Below, in pieces: positions 57,565 to 64,000 of a DNA stretch of 64,000 nt. A program made the position numbers and the translations under genes. Positions within the stretch are counted from its first letter, which is position 1, and each line of letters starts with the position of its first letter. The stretch lies in the NCBI RefSeq assembly GCF_015708085.1, contig NZ_JADNYM010000009.1, positions 100,100 through 164,099 on the forward strand. The letters are read 5' to 3'. Under the pieces are notes generated by a model. It saw only the letters and a list, made by a program, of their open reading frames with translations, did not search any database and was not told the DNA's origin. The DNA comes from Arthrobacter terrae. GTDB lineage: Bacteria; Actinomycetota; Actinomycetes; Actinomycetales; Micrococcaceae.

Positions 57565-58794
57565 TCAGTAGATGGGTTTGTCGGGTTCCACCTCACGCAC
57601 CCACGTCAGAATGCCGCCGTCCAGATGAACGACGTCGGCATAACCGGCAGCTCGTAGACTCGCCAGCGCCTGGGCCGAGCGCGCGCCGGACTTACAGTGC
57701 AGCACCAACGGCACATCCCGCGGAATCCCGGAGAGCGCGGTTCCGGTCTGAATCCCGCCCAATGGCACCAGAACGGAGCCAGGAATCCGGACAATCCCGA
57801 ACTCGCCGGGCTCGCGGACGTCGATGAGCTCAAAGCTGTCTGCACCGCGCTCCCGGGCGGCCAGCCGGGCGGCCAGCACGGTCGCGGAAATCGTATCCGC
57901 GGCACTATCCACAGCGGTGGCCTCGGCATCCGGCGCCGGCACACCGCAGAAATCGGCGTAGTCAAGCAGCTGCGTCACCGGCGAGCCTTCGGGATCCTTG
58001 GAGATGCCGATCTCCCGCCAGCTGGAACCAAGCGCGTCAAAAATCAGCAGCCGACCCAACAAGGTCCGGCCGGTTCCGGTAATCAGCTTTACCGCTTCGA
58101 TCACCATCATCGAGCCCACAGCGGCACAGAGCATGCCAAACACACCGCCTTCCGCGCAGGAAGGCACGGTTCCTGCGGCCGGCGGTTCGGGGTACAAGTC
58201 CCGATAACTGGGACCAAATTTCTCCCAAAACACGCTGACCTGACCGTCAAAACGCAAAATTGAACCCCAGACGTAGGGCTTTCCCTGCAGCGCCGCAGCA
58301 TCGTTGACCAGATACCGGGTGGCAAAGTTATCCGCGCCGTCCAGAATCAGGTCATAATCGGCAAAAACGTCCAGCGCGTTGGAGGAATCCAGCCGCACGG
58401 AATGCAGCACCACTGACACCAGCGGGTTCAGCGCGGCAATTGAATCCCGGGCGGAATCGAGTTTGCTCCGTCCCACGTCCGTCACCGAATGAATCACCTG
58501 CCGCTGTAGATTACTCAAGTCCACGTCGTCGTCGTCCACGATGCCAATGGTTCCGACTCCGGCGGCGGCCAGGTACAGCAGGGCCGGTGAGCCCAGCCCA
58601 CCCGCTCCGATGACCAGCACCCGCGCATTTTTCAGCCGACGCTGGCCTTCGGTGCCAATTTCGGGGATGATCAAGTGCCGCGAGTAGCGTTCAATCTCCG
58701 CCCGGGTCAGCTCCGGCCCGGGATCAACCAACGGCGGCAGGGTTGAAAACCCGTGGTCATGCTGCGCGGTACCAGCCCGCAATGATGGCGCCAT
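57565..58794 (-). CDS. moeZ: Adenylyltransferase/sulfurtransferase MoeZ
   Basis: 409 residues. The ThiF/MoeB E1-like domain (about 25-270) shows RYSRHLIIPEIGTEGQRRL, VLVIGAGGLGSPALLYLAAA and DLSNLQRQVIHS. The C-terminal rhodanese domain (about 310-405) has its active Cys in LVLHCKSGARSAQAL. Such proteins adenylate and thiocarboxylate carrier proteins for molybdopterin, thiamine or cysteine synthesis. thiS lies 2.4 kb away. Its position before a TetR and a DUF3107 gene mirrors Rv3206c in M. tuberculosis as I recall it. Confidence 0.92.
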   Translation of the reverse strand: MAPSLRAGTAQHDHGFSTLPPLVDPGPELTRAEIERYSRHLIIPEIGTEGQRRLKNARVLVIGAGGLGSPALLYLAAAGVGTIGIVDDDDVDLSNLQRQVIHSVTDVGRSKLDSARDSIAALNPLVSVVLHSVRLDSSNALDVFADYDLILDGADNFATRYLVNDAAALQGKPYVWGSILRFDGQVSVFWEKFGPSYRDLYPEPPAAGTVPSCAEGGVFGMLCAAVGSMMVIEAVKLITGTGRTLLGRLLIFDALGSSWREIGISKDPEGSPVTQLLDYADFCGVPAPDAEATAVDSAADTISATVLAARLAARERGADSFELIDVREPGEFGIVRIPGSVLVPLGGIQTGTALSGIPRDVPLVLHCKSGARSAQALASLRAAGYADVVHLDGGILTWVREVEPDKPIY

Positions 58795-58831
58795 AGCCTT
58801 AATCTATGCCCGGGAGGTGTATCCAGTCATA

Positions 58832-58845
58832 TTACCGGCCGGTAA
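58832..58845. promoter_or_regulatory. Perfect 14-bp palindrome, probable TetR operator
   Basis: TTACCGGCCGGTAA lies between the divergent moeZ and tetR starts, 38 bp and 49 bp away respectively. Such palindromes of alternating half-sites are typical TetR-family operators. The sequence would be inside the coding region if the upstream tetR start (58817) were used, which supports the later start. Confidence 0.65.
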
Positions 58846-58894
58846 AGTGATGGTTACGCTCCGGTGGGGCGTGCAATACGAAAGGCGCCACGGC

Positions 58895-59530
58895 ATGACC
58901 CAGGAATCCCGAACTCCTCAAGTGCCGGCCCGGCCGCGGCTGCCCCGGCTCCCCCGCGATGAACGCCGCGCCCAACTTTTGGCCGCGGCCCAGGAAGTTT
59001 TTGTCGCCAACGGCTACCACGGCACCGCAATGGATGAAATTGCCGAAACCGCACGGGTCAGCAAGCCGGTGCTGTACCAGCATTTTCCAAGCAAACGCGA
59101 GTTGTATCTGGCGCTGTTGGACGCGCACCTGGCCGAGCTCACCGGCCGCCTCATCGCTGCCTTGGGTTCGACGACGGATAATAAGCTTCGCGTTCAGGCC
59201 ACAATGCGGGCCTACTTTGAGTTCATCGCCAAGGATGACCAGGCGTATCGGCTGGTCTTCGAATCCGATTTGGTCAACGACTCCGAGGTCGCTGCCCGGC
59301 TGGAGGCCTTCAACGCCGCTTACGCCGATGCAATTGCCAGCGTCATTTCCGAGGACACCAAGCTCCCGCATATTGAAGCGACCCTGCTGGGACGCGCGCT
59401 GGCAGGAATGGCGCAGGTCAGCGCCCGCTATTGGCTCGAGACGGACGGGAATCTGGACTTGGATGTGGCCAGTGAGCTGATCTACCGTTTAGCTTGGCGC
59501 GGAATCAGCCGGTTCCCCAAGGAACCCTGA
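58895..59530 (+). CDS. TetR/AcrR family transcriptional regulator
   Basis: 211 residues. The N-terminal helix-turn-helix domain reads RDERRAQLLAAAQEVFVANG, YHGTAMDEIAETARVSKPVL and YQHFPSKRELYLALLDAHL. The C-terminal ligand domain is of the type found in Rv3208-like regulators (YFEFIAKDDQAYRLVFESDL). The ATG at 58895 has an AAAGGCG site; upstream codons would cover the operator. It probably represses itself and perhaps moeZ. The ligand is unknown. Confidence 0.88.
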   Translation: MTQESRTPQVPARPRLPRLPRDERRAQLLAAAQEVFVANGYHGTAMDEIAETARVSKPVLYQHFPSKRELYLALLDAHLAELTGRLIAALGSTTDNKLRVQATMRAYFEFIAKDDQAYRLVFESDLVNDSEVAARLEAFNAAYADAIASVISEDTKLPHIEATLLGRALAGMAQVSARYWLETDGNLDLDVASELIYRLAWRGISRFPKEP

Positions 59531-59638
59531 GCCATACGCCCTAGACTGATCCCTAGCCAGTTAGTACCAGCTGAACCCGGTGGGTTTGGTTCAATTCATT
59601 GCTACGCCAATATGGCGGCATATTAAGGAGACACCGCG

Positions 59639-59863
59639 GTGGAAATCAAAATCGGAATTCAGAACGTCGGACGTGAAATCGTGCTGGAATCCGCGCAGAC
59701 CACCGATGAGGTCGCTGCCAACGTGAGCGAAGCCATCGCCAAGGGCGCCGAGCTGCGCCTCACGGACGACAAAGGCCGGGTCGTCCTGGTCCCGGCCAAT
59801 GTGCTGGGCTACGTGGAAATCGGCGCCGAGGAATCACGCCGCGTCGGCTTCGGCGCTCTCTAA
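59639..59863 (+). CDS. DUF3107 family small protein (TB9.4-like)
   Basis: 74 residues, starting at a GTG with AAGGAG about 10 nt upstream. The sequence EIKIGIQNVGREIVLESAQT and the short conserved C-terminus match the actinobacterial DUF3107 family, which includes M. tuberculosis TB9.4 (Rv3208A). The function is unknown. It lies 108 bp behind the TetR gene, the same neighbour pair as in mycobacteria. Confidence 0.88.
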   Translation: MEIKIGIQNVGREIVLESAQTTDEVAANVSEAIAKGAELRLTDDKGRVVLVPANVLGYVEIGAEESRRVGFGAL

Positions 59864-59892
59864 CCCGGCCGCCCGAACAGGAAGACCGTCCA

Positions 59893-60201
59893 ATGGTTGA
59901 TCTGGTGATTATTGCGCTGATGTCCGGCACGGTAGGCGCGATCGTCTGGGGAATCGACAAAAAACGTCATCACGCGTACGGCGAGCTGCTGCCGGCCGGC
60001 ATTGCGGTACTGACCGCCCTATTGACCTGGATCATTACGGTCTCGGCAGGGCTGAGCTATCAGCCGGGCCTGACGTGGGTCCCGTGGATCGCTTCGATGA
60101 TTGCAGCAATAGTGTTCTCGGTCGCCGCTTCGCTGCTGCTGGGGCGCAGCCGGATCGAACGGGACACCGCCCGTTTGACGGCCATCCTCCGCAGCCACTA
60201 G
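59893..60201 (+). CDS. Small membrane protein with three transmembrane helices
   Basis: 102 residues. Helices at about 3-20, 33-52 and 63-85, with a charged loop DKKRHHAYGE after the first and a basic C-terminal end. No family is recognised. It starts 29 bp after the DUF3107 gene and probably shares its transcript. Third-position GC and codon use look like the neighbours, supporting a real gene. Confidence 0.7.
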   Translation: MVDLVIIALMSGTVGAIVWGIDKKRHHAYGELLPAGIAVLTALLTWIITVSAGLSYQPGLTWVPWIASMIAAIVFSVAASLLLGRSRIERDTARLTAILRSH

Positions 60202-60219
60202 CCCGCTCCTGCAGCGGGC
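60201..60219. terminator. Short hairpin between membrane-protein gene and thiG
   Basis: GCCCGCT (60201-60207) pairs with AGCGGGC (60213-60219) around CCTGC. It starts in the stop codon of the plus-strand gene and ends 4 bp from the thiG stop, so it could act both ways. Confidence 0.5.
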
Positions 60220-60222
60220 CCG

Positions 60223-61110
<888 letters not shown>

Positions 61111-61149
61111 CTATTGTCGGCCAACCGAAAGAAAGCCGCGCAAATACCG

Positions 61150-61389
61150 CTATCCTCCTTGGACGGCCGTCACGATTTCCACCTCGTCGTTATCCACCAG
61201 TTCGGTATCAGACCACTTGCTCCGCGGCACAATGGCTGCGTTCAGGGCAACAGCAACCCCCAGCCGCCCGCCGTCGCACGCTTGCCCTGCAGCATCGATG
61301 GCCCTGCCAGTCAGCAAGGTCACCAGGGCAGCCACACGTTGACCGGCCGGAGCTTGGTGCTGCTGGCCGTTGAGCCGGATCTCCATCAT
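61150..61389 (-). CDS. thiS: Sulfur carrier protein ThiS
   Basis: 79 residues, ubiquitin-like, ending in the Gly-Gly that becomes the thiocarboxylate. MEIRLNGQQHQAPAGQRVAA and ALNAAIVPRSKWSDTELVDN are typical; a short loop insertion (AAGQACDGGR) makes it longer than the usual 66 residues. Two ATG codons in tandem overlap the thiO stop, so it is coupled to thiO. It delivers sulfur to ThiG. Confidence 0.93.
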   Translation of the reverse strand: MMEIRLNGQQHQAPAGQRVAALVTLLTGRAIDAAGQACDGGRLGVAVALNAAIVPRSKWSDTELVDNDEVEIVTAVQGG

Positions 61390-62696
61390 TTTTTCTCCTT
61401 GTCCGAAAACCTGCCGGGCCTAAAACCCGTCCAGTCCAGTGCGGTGATACCGTCCAGCAGTTGACGGCAGATCTGTGCCGCGACGGGTGTGAGGAGTACT
61501 CCGTGCCGGAAGAAACCGGTGGCGATAATGAGCCCCGCAACGTCCCCGTTAACTCCGGCAACCCGACCCAGCAGCGGCGCATTATCCGGCGTTCCGGGCC
61601 GGGCCCGGGTGGTCGTCTCCAGCAGCTCCAGCTCGGCAACTGCCGGCACCAAGGTCTGGGCATCCCGCAAGAGCGAATACACGCCGCCGGCGGAGACTCG
61701 CCCCGGGCTTCCGCTGCCCGGGCCTGAGCCGCAGTGACCTCCGGGATCGTCTTCGCGCTGGGTTGCCCCAATCACCACCGTCCCGTCGTTGCGCGGGACG
61801 ATGTAAACCGGCACTCCCCGGACCAGCCCACGTACCGTGGCAGTGAGTAACGGACGTAAATGCTCCGGGACGCGGAGCCGGAGAATATCGCCGTACACGG
61901 GGCGCAATGGCAAATTCAGACCCGTCGGAAGCCCTGCCAGCCCTGACGCGCCGAGCCCATTAGCCACCACAACCTCCCCCGCGGTCACCGTTCGTCCGTC
62001 CTCGAGCTGCACCCCGTTCACTGGAGAGTATGGATCAGCTGGGTCAGCGTGCAGCAATCCGGTCGCCATCCGGCGGATCGACGTCTGCTCTTCCCTCAGC
62101 CGGCCGGCCGCTCCGGCTACAATATTCAGCTGGACCCGGAGCGCCGTCGCCACCGCCCTTGGATCCACCTGGTGGTCCTGCGCAATTCTGTACGCGCAGG
62201 AAAGCTGCGGACCCAGCAGCCGTTCCTCGGCCCGGGCCGCACGGATAGTCAGCGGCTCCACGTCCAGGCCGTGCGAAAGTTGTACCTGGCGCAGATCCGC
62301 CAATGCCCGCCTGTCGCCGGCATCGGCACCCACCACCAGCGTTGCCGTCGTCCGAAATCCGGTATCCACATGACCGGCAGCAACCAGTGGTGCCACAAAA
62401 TCCGGCCACAGTGCGGCCGAGGCAAGAGTCAGCCCCAGCAGCTCCTCTTCCTGATAGTGCAGCTCGCTGACCGGGGCCAGCATCCCGGCCGCCGCAAAGG
62501 TCGCTCCCGTGGCGGGAACGGGATCAATGACCGTAACGGAGCGGCCTGACTGCTGCACCTCCCAGGCGATACCCAGCCCAACAATCCCACCGCCAATGAC
62601 GGCGACGTCCGTTTCGATGCACTGTTCTTCGGTGCGGCGATCTTCGCCGCGGCGATCGGTGTTTAGCCGTTCGGTGTTTAGCCGTTGCGTGTCCAC
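61386..62696 (-). CDS. thiO: Glycine oxidase ThiO
   Basis: 436 residues. The FAD motif VAVIGGGIVGLGIAWEVQQS and the C-terminal DAO motif NALLGRVAGVNGDVAGLIIATGF-type region (here APLLGRVAG) are clear. It oxidises glycine to the dehydroglycine used by ThiG. The GTG at 62696 has GGAAGGAAAG upstream; the open frame to 62855 only reads through the riboswitch and is rejected. The first 25 residues come from a 15-bp repeat (QRLNTERLNT) and are probably disordered. Confidence 0.93.
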   Translation of the reverse strand: MDTQRLNTERLNTDRRGEDRRTEEQCIETDVAVIGGGIVGLGIAWEVQQSGRSVTVIDPVPATGATFAAAGMLAPVSELHYQEEELLGLTLASAALWPDFVAPLVAAGHVDTGFRTTATLVVGADAGDRRALADLRQVQLSHGLDVEPLTIRAARAEERLLGPQLSCAYRIAQDHQVDPRAVATALRVQLNIVAGAAGRLREEQTSIRRMATGLLHADPADPYSPVNGVQLEDGRTVTAGEVVVANGLGASGLAGLPTGLNLPLRPVYGDILRLRVPEHLRPLLTATVRGLVRGVPVYIVPRNDGTVVIGATQREDDPGGHCGSGPGSGSPGRVSAGGVYSLLRDAQTLVPAVAELELLETTTRARPGTPDNAPLLGRVAGVNGDVAGLIIATGFFRHGVLLTPVAAQICRQLLDGITALDWTGFRPGRFSDKEKK

Positions 62697-62707
62697 TCGC
62701 GTTCTTT

Positions 62708-62833
62708 CCTTCCCTACGCCGGCATGATCCGGATCAGGTTCAGCCCGCTGGGGACAAGCCCAGCGGAACAATTCGGTCGGCACACAGCGCAATGCCAGGT
62801 GCCCTCTCAGCCGGCTTCTCCGGCTCCCGCGGT
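62708..62833 (-). promoter_or_regulatory. TPP riboswitch (THI element) upstream of thiO-thiS-thiG
   Basis: On the minus strand the leader reads GCCGGCTGAGAGGGCACC, then after a variable hairpin CTGAACCTGATCCGGATCAT followed by GCCGGCGTAGGGAAGG. These are the strictly conserved thi-box segments. The 3' end overlaps the thiO ribosome-binding site, suggesting control of translation start. TPP should repress the operon. Confidence 0.95.
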
Positions 62834-62853
62834 ACTGAACTAGTCTATGAGAC

Positions 62854-63696
62854 ATGACAGGTTTTTATTCCAGTCCCCTCGCCGCGCCGGATCCAGCCGC
62901 TGTCACGCGGCCCTCCGTCACCGACGCGAGGCTGTATTTGTGCACCAATGCCCGCGCCGAACAGGGAGATTTTGCAGATTTTGTGCGGGCAGCCTACGCC
63001 GGCGGTGTGGACATCATCCAGCTCCGGGATAAGGCCCTGCAGGCGGCCGAGGAGCTGGAACTGCTGGCGGTATTAAGCGAGGTGGCTGCCGAACACGGCA
63101 AGCTCTGGGCCGTTAATGACCGGGCGGACATCGCTGCATTATCCGGGGCACCGGTCTTTCACATCGGTCAGCAGGATCTGCCGGTGGCTGCGGCCAGGAC
63201 ACTGCTGCCGGCCGGCACGGCGGTGGGCCTGTCCAGTCACACGCAGGAGCAAGTTCGCGCCGCTGCCGGTGCGGGCACGACTGACCGATCCGGCAACGGC
63301 GGCGCGCAGGCCCGCGCGGAAGCCGGCGGCGCCCAAGCCCCTGCGGAAGCCGGCGGCGCGGTGGACTATTTTTGCGTCGGCCCGGTCTGGGCCACGCCCA
63401 CCAAACCCGGCCGCGCCGCCGTCGGCTTGGAACTGCTGCGGTACGCCGCTTCGCTGCACACCCGGGTCCCCTGGTTCGCCATTGGCGGCATCGACCTGGC
63501 CAACATCGAACAGGTCGTCGCTGCCGGTGCCCAGCGAGTCGTCGTCGTACGGGCAATTACCGAGGCATCGGACCCCACGTCCGCCGCGCAGGCTCTGCGC
63601 GCGGCTCTCGGTCAGGGGACCTCCGCCGGTAGCGACGGCGTTACTGCCGGCGCAGCCGATCAAACGGGACTGGGCGGTCAGGGTGTAACTGCGTAG
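62854..63696 (+). CDS. thiE: Thiamine-phosphate synthase
   Basis: 280 residues, longer than the usual 210-225. [60 protein letters not shown] and [20 protein letters not shown] are ThiE signatures. It couples the pyrimidine pyrophosphate and thiazole phosphate to thiamine phosphate. A Gly/Ala-rich insert with GGAQARAEA repeats (about 140-168) and a Gly/Ala tail account for the extra length. It is divergent from thiO and not behind the riboswitch. Its end overlaps the convergent esterase gene. Confidence 0.93.
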   Translation: MTGFYSSPLAAPDPAAVTRPSVTDARLYLCTNARAEQGDFADFVRAAYAGGVDIIQLRDKALQAAEELELLAVLSEVAAEHGKLWAVNDRADIAALSGAPVFHIGQQDLPVAAARTLLPAGTAVGLSSHTQEQVRAAAGAGTTDRSGNGGAQARAEAGGAQAPAEAGGAVDYFCVGPVWATPTKPGRAAVGLELLRYAASLHTRVPWFAIGGIDLANIEQVVAAGAQRVVVVRAITEASDPTSAAQALRAALGQGTSAGSDGVTAGAADQTGLGGQGVTA

Positions 63697-64000
63697 CGTT
63701 GCATAAGCCAGTCCAGGTTGTTCTGCAGTCCGGCGCGCCAGGCCTGCCAGGTGTGCGCACCGGGCAGGATCTGCAGGGTGACGTTCAGTCCTGCGGCTTT
63801 CGCCGCGGCGTAGACCTGTTCGCCCTGGGGTTTGTAGAAGCTGTCGGCGGCGCCCACAGTGATGATGCCCGCCGTGGCGGGAAAGTGGCCGGTTTTGAAC
63901 ACGTCCAGGGGATTTTGCCGGGCGAAGGCGGCGGCGTCGCCGTGGAAGTAGCTGTTGAGCAGTGCTTGGTGGCCGGCGGGGATGGTGGGCATGTTTTCCC
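63678..64000 (-). CDS. Alpha/beta-hydrolase esterase, C-terminal part
   Basis: About 107 residues; the frame is open to the right edge, so the N-terminus is outside the window. [20 protein letters not shown] places the acid residue and [20 protein letters not shown] carries the catalytic His, as in antigen-85/esterase-like hydrolases. The substrate is unknown. It overlaps the thiE 3' end by 19 bp. Confidence 0.75.
   Translation of the reverse strand, partial: ENMPTIPAGHQALLNSYFHGDAAAFARQNPLDVFKTGHFPATAGIITVGAADSFYKPQGEQVYAAAKAAGLNVTLQILPGAHTWQAWRAGLQNNLDWLMQRYAVTP

Noticed and set aside
62696..62855. Longer ThiO starting at 62855
   Set aside because: The extension translates the conserved TPP riboswitch; the GTG at 62696 has a proper ribosome-binding site.

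Overview
The window is a high-GC actinobacterial chromosome segment. Gene content, gene order and protein style point to a Micrococcaceae/Arthrobacter-like organism; this is inference, since no rRNA or other marker is present. Almost every base is accounted for by housekeeping or conserved accessory genes. I see no prophage, insertion sequence, CRISPR array or recognisable defence island.

Layout. 1-5.1 kb: end of a tRNA methyltransferase (trmL), a SAM methyltransferase, a sigK/rskA sigma/anti-sigma pair and the electron-transfer flavoprotein genes etfBA. 5.1-11.7 kb: an envelope-stress block with an HtrA-type protease, a TPM-domain membrane protein paired with pspA, and a TerC-family exporter preceded by a yybP-ykoY (Mn2+) riboswitch. 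11.7-20.7 kb: three aldo/keto reductases, an epimerase, a secreted GH3 enzyme with LGFP cell-wall repeats, an ABC-F ATPase with a broken copy of its own 3' end on the far side of the GH3 gene, and a lipoprotein. 20.7-21.1 kb: two initiator tRNA-Met genes.

21.2-42.2 kb: a block whose order resembles the Mycobacterium tuberculosis Rv3193c-Rv3204 neighbourhood as I remember it: UPF0182, Lon-like PDZ protease, DUF2342 protein, metallopeptidase, ThiF-like protein, uvrD2, nudC, phosphotransferase, the adnAB-like helicase-nuclease pair and an alkyltransferase-like protein, followed by a DnaQ-like exonuclease. 42.5-45 kb: a polar amino-acid ABC transporter operon. 45-55.8 kb: a complete coproporphyrin-dependent heme pathway, with hemE-cgoX-chdC-cpfC(hemH)-hemC-hemD-hemB-hemL on the minus strand and hemA divergent from hemE. 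55.8-60.2 kb: an M50-like membrane peptidase, an SDR, moeZ, a TetR regulator with a clear palindromic operator, a DUF3107 protein and a small membrane protein. 60.2-63.7 kb: the thiamine genes thiO-thiS-thiG behind a TPP riboswitch and the divergent thiE. The window ends inside an esterase gene.

How the genes work together. HemA/HemL make aminolevulinate, HemB/C/D/E make coproporphyrinogen III, and CgoX/CpfC/ChdC convert it to heme through coproheme. AdnAB, UvrD2 and the alkyltransferase-like protein form a DNA-repair neighbourhood. ThiO/S/G build the thiazole of thiamine and ThiE joins it to the pyrimidine. MoeZ may also supply sulfur to carrier proteins such as ThiS.

The most unusual features are many short tandem repeats of 15-21 bp, most of them at gene ends or linkers (notably the hemH/hemC junction and cgoX), and the ABC-F fragment flanking the GH3-LGFP gene. 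No wholly new system is evident. The nearest candidates for unexplored biology are the orphan ThiF-like protein and the TPM-PspA pair.
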